This document shows positions 10,853 through 20,785 of a stretch of 64,000 nucleotides of DNA, piece by piece. The DNA lies in NCBI GenBank assembly GCA_016110215.1, contig JADWQD010000005.1, positions 124,001 through 188,000 of the forward strand, read 5' to 3'. The translations under genes were made by a program, and so were the position numbers. Every line of letters begins with the position of its first letter. Positions within the stretch are counted from its first letter, which is position 1. The notes under the pieces are model-generated. The model was given only the letters and a program-made list of their open reading frames with translations, did no database searches and was not told the origin of the DNA. Source of the DNA: Capronia americana. Its lineage: Eukaryota; Ascomycota; Eurotiomycetes; Chaetothyriales; Herpotrichiellaceae.

Positions 10853-12256
10853 ATGTCAAATGGTACGGATCTGAAAAATCTCTCAATTCTAGCCTCAGCC
10901 CAACAAGCAGCGGAGGCGGCAGATCTTCCACAGAAAGCCCTGTACTCTCCACCATGGGCGGACATGAGCATCATTGGGATCGCTGGATCTTCAGGCTCAG
11001 GGAAGACAAGCTTAGCTATTGAGATCGTCCAGTCTTTGGATTTGCCCTGGGTCATCATCATGTCTATCGACTCATTCTACAAGTCCCTCACAGCCGAACA
11101 AAATGCCCTGGCACACCGAAATGAATGGGATCTCGACTCTCCAGAGTCGATCGACTTTGACCTTCTAGTCGAAAAGCTTCTCAGTCTGAAGCAAGGAAAG
11201 AGAACCGATATCCCCGTCTACTCGTTCCAGCAACACCAGAGATTGGAGAAGACGGTTTCACTATACTCGCCGCATATTGTGGTCCTCGAAGGTATCCTTG
11301 CTCTGCACGACCCGAGGGTGCTGGAGCTGCTCGACATGAAGATCTTCGTCGAGGCAGATGCGGACGTGTGCTTGTCAAGACGCATCGTGCGGGACGTGAG
11401 GGAGCGAGGTCGGACCATTGAAGGGACAATCAAACAGTGGTTCAGATACGTCAAGCCAGTATTCCAGAAGTACGTCGAGCCGCAAAGGGAAATCGCAGAC
11501 CTCATCGTCCCACGGGGCATGCAGAACAAGATGGCCATTCAGATGATCGTGAACCAGACAAGACAGATCCTCAAGGAAAAATCGATCAGGCATAATGCCG
11601 AGCTGGAACGGCTCGGCCAACATGTCGATATCTACAAGCTCCCGGAAAATGTGATCGTACTTGGGGGGACACCACAAATCACAGCCGTGTCAACGATCCT
11701 GCGGAATCCAATAACAGACCAGGTCGATTTCATCTTCTATTTTGACCGGCTGACAGCCCTCCTGATCGAAAAGGCCCTGGATTGTCATAATTACGTGGCT
11801 CATGAAGTCTCGACGCCGCAGAAGCTCCCTTATGCTGGCCTGAAATCGGCGGGCACAATCTCCGCTGTGGTCATTCTCCGCGGCGGGAGCTGCATGGAGA
11901 CTGGCTTGAAGAGGACGATTCCGGACTGTCTGACTGGTCGACTACTCATCCAGTCCAACATTCGCACCGGAGAACCAGAATTACACTACCTGAAATTATT
12001 CCCTGACATCGCGGAGCATGAGACGGTCATGCTCTTAGACCCACAAATGTCAAGTGGCGGAGCCGCGCTGATGGCCGTAAAGGTCCTCGTGGACCACGGA
12101 GTCGCAGAAGCTAGAATAGTATTCGTCACCCTTTTGGCTGGCCGTCGTGGGTTGAAAAGGCTGATGACAGTGTTTCCGAAGATCAAGGTTGTGGTAGCAA
12201 ATATCATGGAGGACCATGAGAAACGATGGGTTGAAGAAAAATACTTTGGTTGCTAG
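10853..12256 (+). CDS. URK1: Uridine/cytidine kinase with C-terminal UPRT-like domain
   Basis: The 467-residue intronless product starts with a P-loop GIAGSSGSGKT (residues about 43-53). Uridine kinase motifs follow: DSFYKSL, the DSPESIDFDLL block, the YSFQQHQR segment, and IVVLEGILAL. RRIVRDVRERGRT and IVPRG lie further on. Residues about 245-467 form a uracil phosphoribosyltransferase-like domain with LLDPQMSSGGAALMA in place of the canonical PRPP loop, ending in EEKYFGC. This fusion is the normal form of fungal URK1. It phosphorylates uridine and cytidine in pyrimidine salvage. The UPRT-like half may be non-catalytic because the PRPP loop deviates; that point is inference. The ATG follows a 3' end of the divergent promoter shared with REX4. 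Confidence 0.93.
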   Translation: MSNGTDLKNLSILASAQQAAEAADLPQKALYSPPWADMSIIGIAGSSGSGKTSLAIEIVQSLDLPWVIIMSIDSFYKSLTAEQNALAHRNEWDLDSPESIDFDLLVEKLLSLKQGKRTDIPVYSFQQHQRLEKTVSLYSPHIVVLEGILALHDPRVLELLDMKIFVEADADVCLSRRIVRDVRERGRTIEGTIKQWFRYVKPVFQKYVEPQREIADLIVPRGMQNKMAIQMIVNQTRQILKEKSIRHNAELERLGQHVDIYKLPENVIVLGGTPQITAVSTILRNPITDQVDFIFYFDRLTALLIEKALDCHNYVAHEVSTPQKLPYAGLKSAGTISAVVILRGGSCMETGLKRTIPDCLTGRLLIQSNIRTGEPELHYLKLFPDIAEHETVMLLDPQMSSGGAALMAVKVLVDHGVAEARIVFVTLLAGRRGLKRLMTVFPKIKVVVANIMEDHEKRWVEEKYFGC

Positions 12257-12510
12257 TCTGAGTGGTGAACCGGCTCGAACCAAAACTCAAAAAACGAGGT
12301 CCTCAGCGTTGCAAGGAAAAATCCACAACTATTAAAGCACTGTCTGCCCCCCTCGAGGAGGACATCTTCTCCATCCCAGCTTCCAACACTTCAAGACACT
12401 CAATCCCGACAGCGTCCTCCAGCACTACACAACCACCGCTACAAGTCTAGCAGAACGACATCTACGACGCCCTCAACCAACCACCATACCTTTCACTAGT
12501 CACCGCCAAC

Positions 12511-13191
12511 ATGGTCGCCATCAATACGGTCCTCGTCAGCGTCATCACGGTTTTCTGTCTTCTCGTTGAGGCCATCATCCCGCCCAACGAGTCCGGTCTA
12601 AGCAAAGCCGTGAATTGCCCGTCGCTTGGCTGCAAGGAGCCCACCAAACCACGAGAGCACGTTCGTGACTTTTTTCAACCCCAGGGCACCGACGCCAAGG
12701 TGGAGGACATTGGAATCCTCCCTTTGGACTCTGATGAGGAGCTCAACAAAGCTCCTTCCGAGGCGTTGAGGACGCCATTAGAAAGGACGAAGGAGGAATT
12801 GCCGAAGGAGGGCAATGCGCTCATCGAGCACGCCAAGCGTGACGACGACGACGACGACGACGACGACACTCAAGACTGGCAAGACTGGCCAGAAGACCAA
12901 AAGCAGCTCATTATTGCGGTCATTATCGACGAATTTCATCTGCACATGCAGCTTGCAGGGATTGTCTACGAGACATCGGTGGAGGAATGGACCGCCTTGC
13001 TCGTGCTTAGGGAGATGCAGAAGTGGTTGGTCAAGGAGAGCTGGCAGTCGGTCTACCAGTGGATTAGGGACTCGCAGAATGTCTTGAGCCTTGTCACGGC
13101 GGGGGAGTGTAAGATGCACGCGCAGCGCCTTTTCCGCTTGCCCAAGGAGTGGAAGTGTGAGGAATTCTGCGACGAGTGGGGACACTGTTAA
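12511..13191 (+). CDS. Putative secreted acidic cysteine-containing protein
   Basis: The 226-residue intronless product begins with a clear signal peptide (MVAINTVLVSVITVFCLLVEA). The mature part has six cysteines: two near residues 36-41 and four in the last quarter (ECKM, then KCEEFC and EWGHC), enough for three disulfides. Around residue 109 a KR dipeptide is followed by nine aspartates encoded by a perfect GAC repeat, then a Trp-rich stretch (TQDWQDWPEDQ). KR is a plausible Kex2-type cleavage site, which would release a ~117-residue C-terminal domain. I recognise no family. It could be a secreted effector-like or cell-surface protein. It follows URK1 on the same strand after 254 bp. Confidence 0.7.
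   Translation: MVAINTVLVSVITVFCLLVEAIIPPNESGLSKAVNCPSLGCKEPTKPREHVRDFFQPQGTDAKVEDIGILPLDSDEELNKAPSEALRTPLERTKEELPKEGNALIEHAKRDDDDDDDDDTQDWQDWPEDQKQLIIAVIIDEFHLHMQLAGIVYETSVEEWTALLVLREMQKWLVKESWQSVYQWIRDSQNVLSLVTAGECKMHAQRLFRLPKEWKCEEFCDEWGHC
12841..12867. repeat. (GAC)9 microsatellite in a coding region
   Basis: Nine uninterrupted GAC triplets encode nine Asp directly after the KR dipeptide of the secreted protein. Length variation here would change the acidic tract without changing frame. Confidence 0.95.
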
Positions 13192-13712
13192 GCATAGGGG
13201 CATACCGGGAGTTACTTGCGAGATAGCCAGTGATGTTGTGTTGGAGACTGCGAGGATTTTCACCCGGACTTGAAGGGTTTTGGAGGTTCATGGATACCAT
13301 AGCGATACGATATGAGATTGTACTGTAGCTCCCATGGATGGAGTACTCGGTACTTGGTGGAGAATCGATGACAGTGTGACAATTGCGCTCTAAACCCCGC
13401 CGTACTGATTTCTGCCGGGCACAGCGCCACTTGACGCCATATCAAGAACGCGACATCCATCCGTGCCTGTGCCTACGAGTTACATGTAGATCTTCAGCAT
13501 CATCCCTCCCGCCTACACGAGTTCAGCACCTCCACCGTCAAGCTTTTTCCAAACCTCAAACCTCAAGCATCCGCATGACTACTCGGTGCAACCGCTGAAC
13601 CTAGACCGCGACAGATCTTTCGCAACCTTGAGTCTCCCGTGCTACATTCTCTGCCTCGATCCTCACTTGAGCCTCCTCCTCACCTCGCCTTACCACCACC
13701 GCCGCCGCCAAC
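13192..13712. other. Intergenic region, UMP1 leader
   Basis: No gene is seen. The 3' half is pyrimidine-rich, as expected of a fungal promoter and 5' UTR before UMP1. A GGAGTACTCGGTAC element lies near 13340. Confidence 0.5.
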
Positions 13713-14326
13713 ATGGTAAGAGAGATCTCTGCACACATTTCCAACCTATTCCCGATCTCTCCGCGGGACATCATATCATATGATAAATACTAACTTCGTT
13801 CCCGCATTTGTAGTCCCTCCGCCTAGCACCCTCGTCCTCCCTCCCAACCTCAACCTCCAACACGACGACAGCATCCAAAATCTCCGCGCACACAAAAGAC
13901 GCTCTCGACCGCGGTGCCCCTTCCGCCCCGGGCCTGCACGACACTCTCCGGTCGTCTCTCTCCACCGCCTCCCCGCTATCCACGCAAGTCTCGTCGTCGC
14001 ACCCGCTCGAGGCGCGCCTCAAAGCCTGGACGGCAACCCAGGAAGCGACACGCCAGAACCTCCTGCGCCGGACCTTTGGCATCGCGGAGCCGCTGCGCCG
14101 GGGTATGGAACTCAAGCTCGTGCGCGACGCCGATGGCTTCCGACCGACCGCTCTGGGCGCGCCGGGGCGTGTGCATGAGGATATCCTGTGCGGGCGGGAC
14201 ACCGAGATCAGCTGGGAGGATGTATATAGTGGGCAGGACGGGCTGCGGCTGTCGAGTGGCGGAGACGGACAAGGGGTGGGCTGGATGGAGGAGATGGAGC
14301 GGAAGGTAGGCATGGGGAAGTGGTGA
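13713..14326 (+). CDS. UMP1: Proteasome maturation factor UMP1
   Basis: Coding exon 1 is only the ATG (13713-13715). It is followed directly by a GTAAGA donor and a 98-nt intron ending TTGTAG at 13813, then exon 2 (13814-14326). The product (about 171 residues) starts MSLRLAPSSSS, as in other fungal UMP1 proteins. It carries LHDTLRSSLSTASPL, LEARLKAWTATQEATRQNLL, RRTFGIAEPLRRGMELKLVR and the C-terminal block HEDILCGRDTEISWEDVY. UMP1 is the short-lived chaperone that assembles half-proteasomes and is degraded when the 20S particle matures. Starting at the ATG at 14105 would remove the conserved N-terminal half, so the split-start model is preferred. Confidence 0.9.
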
Positions 14327-15976
14327 GCAGGAGGATGTAGCTGTGGATGTGGATGTAGGTGTGGGTGACAGACAGAGCGAGAAAATGTGAAGCGGAGGCA
14401 AGAGGACGGACGCTACGCAATTAGATTTCTACGGCGGGAGAAGGATCAAGCAAGCTGCCGGCTGTGAGGTGAACAATATCCGGCGCGTTGAGGGACCAAC
14501 ACCTCTCAAATACAGAGTTATGCGCTGAAGGCTGAAGCAAAAAAAAAACACCAAGACAAGCATCAGATCAGACAGACAGAGAGAGCACTCCATCCACCCG
14601 CAGCCACCCACGAGATCCCATTGATACTATGTACAGCAATCCTCACCCCCCGACCGTCTTTGACAATTTGACCATCCGGTATTCTCATCGGCATGCAAGA
14701 AACCAGAACAGCCACGACGAGCCTAAGCTTACCTATCTAGCTGGGTGCTTGGAGGTCGTCCGTATCTCCTCGGCGTACAAGAAACCAGAACCTACTTTAC
14801 TTCAGAGTCGTCCGTATCTCCTCTACGTGCAACAAAACCAGAGCATCCACGCCGACGAGCCTAAGCCTGTATCTCCCCTACGTGCAAGAGTCCGTCCGTA
14901 TCGAGTATTGCCTCCACCTAATCCATCATCTTCTGTGTGCTATATGTTCCGTGTCTCTAGAGCCTAGCTAGGGTGTCGTGACGGTGCTGGGCTACATGGC
15001 TACCTACCTACTGTACTCAGGTACGGTATTTTATCGCCCTATCCACCTGCAGGTACATAGGCACTGTCCTCCGCTCGTCTAGGCACTCGTATTTCTTGTT
15101 CTTGCGTAAACGTTTCTGTAGACGACCGGCAAGCAGAAATCTAGGTAAGCACGGGGATACTACTTCCCTGAAAATGTGATGCAAGGGGAAGGGAGGCAAG
15201 AAAATGTATATTCAAGTCGTCAAGATATATATTTACTCCGGTGCAATGCCTGGAAAGATGCGGACCTCACCCTGGCTTGGGCCTTGATTGAAACCTTTGG
15301 CCTGAACATAACCATCAACACACACAGACATCAGGAGCCCCACCTAGCCTGGAGGACAGTTTCATCCGCCACAGGAATTCTCGTCCAAAAAGACCAACAA
15401 CAACCAAGCCAACCCCCTCTCCATATTTACAAGTGATGTTTCCTGGCAAGACTCGGCTGGTCCTTGGCGAGCCCGCCCCCATGCGACCGGGCCAAGCACG
15501 CCAATACTCGGTTCCTCGATCACCAGTCTTTTCCTTCCCCTCAACCTTGCCTGCTTTGTTGATCAAATGATCTATCACCCCGTCGAAGTTCCAAAAGCGA
15601 TGGCTCTGCCAAGAGGTTGCAGACGTAAGCTGAGTGGGAGAAGGAGGAAATGTAGCGCCTCCCGATCCCTCTCGCGGACCCGACCCAGTGGCAGATCCCA
15701 AGAGCCCACCCAAACGCCATGCCACAAATGCAGAATGAATGAAAGAAGAAAGCCAATTTGATCGGGCATGCGGCCGCCCAAACATATCCACAAAGTCTTC
15801 CCTTTGGGCTCGCAAGGCTGCTCGTAGTCATTCAGGCCCAAAATGACACATGTCTCTTGAGCGACTGTTGCACATGCTGGCAACCTGCGCAGTTCATAAT
15901 TGTCCGACCCATGTACCGACAAGCCCGTCTGCATGGGTGAACCCCAGCAAAAGAGTTCTGGAATAGTGTCAAGGAA
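14327..15976. other. Intergenic region with diverged repeats
   Basis: This is the convergent spacer between UMP1 and the ubiquitin-fold gene. Open frames lack motifs. Diverged repeat units lie at about 14670-14910 (listed separately). No supported gene. Confidence 0.45.
14670..14910. repeat. Diverged direct repeats
   Basis: The phrase TCCGTATCTCCTC...ACGTGCAA, with CAAGAAACCAGAAC variants, recurs about four times (near 14675, 14758, 14809, 14868). GACGAGCCTAAGC appears twice (near 14718 and 14850). Unit spacing is irregular, suggesting an old, decayed tandem array. Confidence 0.55.
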
Positions 15977-16757
15977 TCACATAATGATACAGCGACAGCC
16001 GGGGCTTCTGTTCTCTTCGCGGTGTGCTGAATACGTCGACTTGCCACCTTTGGCGTCGTCTTCCTCAATAAAGTCTTGCGGTTTGATGGTCATGTGTAGA
16101 ACATTGGGTGAATCGGTGGAAAACTTGTAATCTATTGCGTACGGCACGAGTTAGCACTGAGCAGAGTCGCAGCGCCATTGTCCTGTGGGCAGCCAGACTC
16201 TTACCTTTTAAAGACGCCTTATCGTCCAACAATTTGCCCATGTTGATCAACCGAATTGATGTTGGACTGGACGGTTTCGCTTCCCACTCTTCCCGCCATT
16301 CGCGCAGAATCAACTCTTTCAATTTGTAGACGCTCAGGTTGAAGGGATCGTTGGCAGGTACATCGACACTGCGTTTCGCAAAATACTTGCTGTCCAGCTT
16401 GAATGGATGTCGTGCTCCTGAGGTCAGAAGCAGAGTGACTGTGAGCGCGGGTCCTGCAACGCCGCCCGTTGTCGCCGAGGGCGCTTCGCTGTCCTTAGCC
16501 GGCACTGTCGGCGATGCATCATCTGAAGAGGGGCCGATGGCTGTAGAGAACTGTCTTGATATTTTCTGTTCTGCGTCCGTGGGCAAGGCGGGAGGCGGCG
16601 GAGGGTTCAGAGACTGAACCATCGCAGTGTTTGTATCAGTCCTCGCTGGGCCGTGCGGCTGCGGCACTTGCGATTCCGCCGAGGGTTCGTTGTCTGGAGG
16701 AGACGTAGAGACACCGTGATGATCTGAAGTGGGAGGGCTTGCAGGTAGGTCCGACAT
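15977..16757 (-). CDS. Membrane-anchored ubiquitin-fold (UBL3/MUB-like) protein
   Basis: Two exons, 16757-16205 and 16131-15977, are joined by a 73-nt intron (GTAAGA donor, AATAG acceptor) and give about 235 residues. The first ~100 residues are Pro/Ser-rich and probably disordered. Residues about 105-215 form a ubiquitin-like domain (LTVTLLLTSGARHPFKL, ELILREWREEWE, IRLINMGKLLDDKASLK, VLHMTIKP), as in the Rad60-SLD_2/UBL3 group. The extreme C-terminus is CRCIIM: a CAAX box (CIIM) with a second Cys two residues upstream, predicting prenylation plus possible palmitoylation and membrane attachment. UBL3-type proteins anchor E2 enzymes or sort cargo at membranes; which applies here is unknown. 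An unspliced reading would miss the CAAX box. Confidence 0.82.
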
Positions 16758-17702
16758 GTCGGGGGGTTTAAGGCAGGAATCGATTGATTGGACGGAGGAC
16801 GAGATCTTGTCGCAGTCGAGACCGTCTCAGGAACACGGCGGAACGATTGGAGTCGATGGTGGTACTGGGTGAAGGTTGGACTTATCGCTTCACCATCTGC
16901 GCAAACAGATCGAGTCGAATGGGGAGACGGAGATGATGTGATTGATGGCAATTCACATAAGAGGCAGAGAGAAGCACCCAATTGAAGCGAGTGACTAGAA
17001 CTGGAAAGCCGGTGCCAAGTTTCTGGAAAGAAACAAGATTCAGAGTCGACCGAGGTGGTGAAGATGATGCGAGCTGAAGGCGGCCAGACTTGACGGAGGC
17101 GAAGGCAAACCAGACCAGTCTCCCTTTCGGGCACGGCTTGTTGCTGTCGCTGGTTGCGAGAGAGAGACTCGGCTAAATAGACGTTGCACTCGAGCTGCTG
17201 CAGATGTGAAACCGAGACACTGAGTCCTTCAATCAACAATGCAACACTTCGCCCTCCAGTTGAGATAATATATTGCCCGTATCAACCGTGTTGCTAGTGA
17301 TCAGTCACTTGCTTCAGACAATTGGTTGCAATCGCGATGACGCCAGGTGCCTCTTTGCTACGGGGACACCGATCGACTCTTGGGACGTCCGGAAGCACAT
17401 GTGGGATTTTCTGGGGGCGTCGCTGGGCTGGTTCTCCAGTTAAACACCGTCGGAACCGCCTTCCCCCGGACACTCGGCTGCAGCGGGCTCCTCCTGCAGT
17501 GGTAAGAACTTTAAGCCTAACTTTCAGCAACGCTGCCCCTATGGAGTCCGCCCGCTTGAACTCGTAATCGCCCGCAGCGCCCGCGCTCGAAAGAAGACTT
17601 CTTGGAGCAACGTCCGTGCACATCAGACCACTTACACTCGCGCCTCGGGCAAACCGTAAAGGCATGATTATGTATGCAGCGTTGGTTCAGGGCTGACAGA
17701 TC
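16758..17702. other. Intergenic region
   Basis: It holds the promoter and 5' UTR of the ubiquitin-fold gene. A 123-codon minus-strand frame at 17294-17665 starts with ATG and contains a GTAAGT, so a small spliced gene is possible, but no motif supports it. Confidence 0.35.
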
Positions 17703-19205
17703 TCATGAATCCGGATCAACCCAGCCGCGATAACGATCTCCGTCTTCAACCCTGATGCCCTCGTTCTCCTGCTTGACGCCTAATAACCTGACATTCCCAA
17801 TCTTCGCGCCTGTGTCATCTTGACTCTTCCATCCGTCCAGTCTAGCTCGTAAAGCCTGTACGACTTCAGGATCATTCCGCAGAAGCAAGGCCACAGCGTC
17901 GTATCCTCCCGCCCCAGGCGCGACTCCTCCAACTACCCCTGGTATCGAGGAGCAGTAGTCCAACAGCTCGGTAATCACAGGCGGTTCAACAGGCACCCCG
18001 GACTTCACGGACATCTCGCGCACCAGGCTGCGGACCGTGAGAATTATATCTCTCAATGCTGTGAAATCACTCTCGACGGCCGGAACTGCTGCCAGCTGCC
18101 TCAACTCGCGACACAGGTCTTCCTGGCCCTGCTGCAACGCATTCCACAGTATCGTCGCTTCGTCGGACCTCTCCTTCCGCCACTGGAGCACCTTCTTCAC
18201 CATCCCTGGCGTTTCGGACCCACAGTCCACATCACACATGACCAGCAACAGACTCGGCGGGATCCCCACCGCCTGGCTGGCAACTTCGACATCCCACTTC
18301 GAATCGCGTTGCAAGTCGTCAACGCAGAGGCGCAATCGCTCGGCGAAACCAGCACTCGTCGGCTCTCCGACATCCTCGAGGATCGTAGGCGTAAACCGTC
18401 GATAAAGACATGACCCGTAGACCGCGGCAGCGACGTCGAACCCCGACCCGACCTTGCCTTGAGCCGCGCAGTGCGCAGCCTGGGCCAGATTGTGAATTGT
18501 CCGCTGGTTCAGCGGCGCTTCGACGTCGAACGCCCTCTTCTCCAACAAACAAGCCAAAAGCGCAGAAACAAGCGACGTGACCAGCGCGGCCGAAGAACCC
18601 AAGCCCGTCTTGTGCGCCTCGCTCAGCCGGACATTAAAGTCGCTCCACTCACCGGATCTAGAAGATGTCCGCCCTTGCGAGAGAGAGAGCGGGCGAGAGC
18701 TCCAACCCGTAGGCTGAGAGTAGTAATCATGATCCGCCAGAATCGTGACCTTGACGCGCCTCCCCCAAACACACTCCTCCCCGCCAGGCACGACCACCCT
18801 CGCCACGTAAGTCAAGACATACCGCAGCGTCGTCTCCACGAATTTGTTGCCACTAGCTGTGAACCCCGCGTCCTGCCGATCCCGCACCTGTTCGACCTGG
18901 ACGGCGGCGGCGGTAGCAGCATCCTCGCCCCCGCCTCGTACCCTGTACAGCCATCTCGCGTCCCTGAACTGCGGCGACTCCACCTCCACAGTGGTGGTGG
19001 TGGCGGTAGCGGCGATGTTCCCCCCGTCGTCGCTCAGGTCGCCCTGGGCGGCGGTCGCGGTGGTGGCTGGCCATGCCCTAGCGATGGCATGGATCCGGGC
19101 GTTCAATCCGAAGACCAGACCTGTATGTTGGCGGTCGAGGACCAGAAAGCCGCCCGCGAAGAGGACCTTGCCTGGCGCGGAGACGGCTACGCGTGTGAGA
19201 GACAT
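17703..19205 (-). CDS. ERG8: Phosphomevalonate kinase
   Basis: The 500-residue intronless product opens with VAVSAPGKVLFAGGFLVLD (residues 6-24), the N-terminal signature of phosphomevalonate kinase. The GHMP ATP-binding loop is at residues 199-210 (KTGLGSSAALVT). The C-terminal GHMP motif is GGVAPGAGGYDAVALLL (about 425-441). The enzyme converts phosphomevalonate to diphosphomevalonate in the cytosolic mevalonate pathway feeding ergosterol and isoprenoids. Residues ~45-110 hold a low-complexity Ala/Thr/Gly insertion. Length is close to the fungal norm. Upstream lies a promoter rich in TACGAGGTACGGAGT-type elements. Confidence 0.93.
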   Translation of the reverse strand: MSLTRVAVSAPGKVLFAGGFLVLDRQHTGLVFGLNARIHAIARAWPATTATAAQGDLSDDGGNIAATATTTTVEVESPQFRDARWLYRVRGGGEDAATAAAVQVEQVRDRQDAGFTASGNKFVETTLRYVLTYVARVVVPGGEECVWGRRVKVTILADHDYYSQPTGWSSRPLSLSQGRTSSRSGEWSDFNVRLSEAHKTGLGSSAALVTSLVSALLACLLEKRAFDVEAPLNQRTIHNLAQAAHCAAQGKVGSGFDVAAAVYGSCLYRRFTPTILEDVGEPTSAGFAERLRLCVDDLQRDSKWDVEVASQAVGIPPSLLLVMCDVDCGSETPGMVKKVLQWRKERSDEATILWNALQQGQEDLCRELRQLAAVPAVESDFTALRDIILTVRSLVREMSVKSGVPVEPPVITELLDYCSSIPGVVGGVAPGAGGYDAVALLLRNDPEVVQALRARLDGWKSQDDTGAKIGNVRLLGVKQENEGIRVEDGDRYRGWVDPDS

Positions 19206-20785
19206 TCAGTCGGGGGAAAAGGGGGGACAGTCCTGGCAGGTATGTAGGAGCGGGCGGTGTGAGGAAGAAATGATGCCCAACGCGACTGGATACGAGGTAC
19301 GAAGTAGATATTTGTTACTCTCGTCCAATCGTGGGTACACAGTACGAGGTACGGAGTGATTAGTACGGAGCACGTGGGAGCAGCCGTGGTGGAAAGACTA
19401 ACGCCTTGGCATTCACGTGATGAGACTTGCTTATGTAATTGCCCCAACAACCTTTCTCGACCTTCTACCGAACTCGCCGAGTATAACCGACTACTACTTA
19501 CTGTACTCTGGACACACCTCACGAGTGCTCCCTGGAATTTTCCACCGTCTACTGTACTCGAGTATTGTACTATACTGTACTGTACCTAGTCGAGATACGA
19601 GCATACCTAACATGAACCCTCCTCCTCGACACGCATCCCAGGTAAACTAGATGCGATTCAATACCCTCCAGGAATACTAGGTACCTAACCCATATATTAC
19701 ACGACGTGAGACGACACGACATGTCTCGTTGATCATGCCCGGACGGAAACGCCGAACACAAAACACCCACATTATATAGCCTACGAGTACTCGGCACCTG
19801 CCCAGCACTAGCACGGGTGCGAGCACCAGCACGAGCAGATGCGCTGCTTAATTAGTTCATGACCTAGGAAGGACGTACGTAGTATAGAGCACGAGTACAA
19901 AAAAAGCAGATCGCCCAGGTATATATTTCTTAATTCCTTCTCCGGGCAAGACGGGCACGGGCACGGACGGGGAAGCAAAACGTGAATGTTGAAGAATTCG
20001 GTCCAGTTTGGATTCTCGTTGCGCGGAGTGATAAAACAGGAATTCGGATTCTCATTCCGTGCAGTGATAAAACAGGAATTCGGATTCTCATTTCGTGCAG
20101 TAATAAACAGGGATTTGAGGGTGGCTATCGATCGATCTATCGATTCTGGGTATTGGTACAGTCAAGTGCGTTCTGTCACTTCCTTGCTTCGTTGCTTCAT
20201 TGTTCCGTTGCTCGATTGCTCTATCGGTTCATCACTTCACGCATCATCGCTCCATCGCTCCATTGCTTGATAGAGCCCATGCGCAGTGTCTCAAACGCCA
20301 TACCTTAGCAAAATCCTCACCCTCGATCAGTCATCGGTTTGCCCTGGGAACTCCGTATGTGCATGCATTTGTGCCGGGGTGTTCGTCATGTGCAATTCTC
20401 ATCCACCGATGCTTGATTATGTACATTGCATGGATCGTAGTGGTGGTTCCTCCGTGGTGTTCAGCGATGGTCGCCCTTTCCAACCCATCCATAACCGATA
20501 CCACTGCTGGGTGCTCGGTGCTGTACAAATTCGAGGGTCATCCAAGTAGCAGTTTCGAATGATGTGAGTCGTGTTCGATGAAGGCGCCCGTTCGTTGCAA
20601 CTCTCCCACGCGGAAATTGATGTTGGTGTTTCTGGACAATACGTGTTGGTTGGTGGTGGCGAACGCGAAATCCGATCGTGATCAACGTTGGATAACATTG
20701 TCCGGAGCGTACATATTGCTAGCCATATGCGTTGTCGTATCCAGATCCTGTTGCCTCGTTGATACGTATTGTTCCTCGGTAGGGG
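19206..20785. other. Gene-poor stretch with repeats
   Basis: This is the ERG8 upstream region followed by a non-coding stretch. It contains repeated (TACGGAG)/(GTAC) elements at 19290-19380, a TACTGTAC-rich patch at 19550-19590, the 36-bp tandem repeat at 20011-20118, and a GCTTCATTG/GCTCCATCG-like simple repeat at about 20175-20265. No gene is supported. Confidence 0.5.
20011..20118. repeat. Tandem repeat, 36-bp unit, about 2.7 copies
   Basis: The unit runs from GTGCAGTGATAAAACAGG through AATTCGGATTCTCATT. Two copies are nearly identical; the flanking copies are more diverged (GCGGAGTGATAAAACAGG before, GTGCAGTAATAAACAGGG after). Confidence 0.85.

Noticed and set aside
16607..17239. 210-codon minus-strand frame
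   Set aside because: Overlaps the start of the ubiquitin-fold gene in another frame and has no motif; probably 5' UTR.
18459..19247. 262-codon plus-strand frame
   Set aside because: Antisense to ERG8, which has full GHMP kinase motifs.
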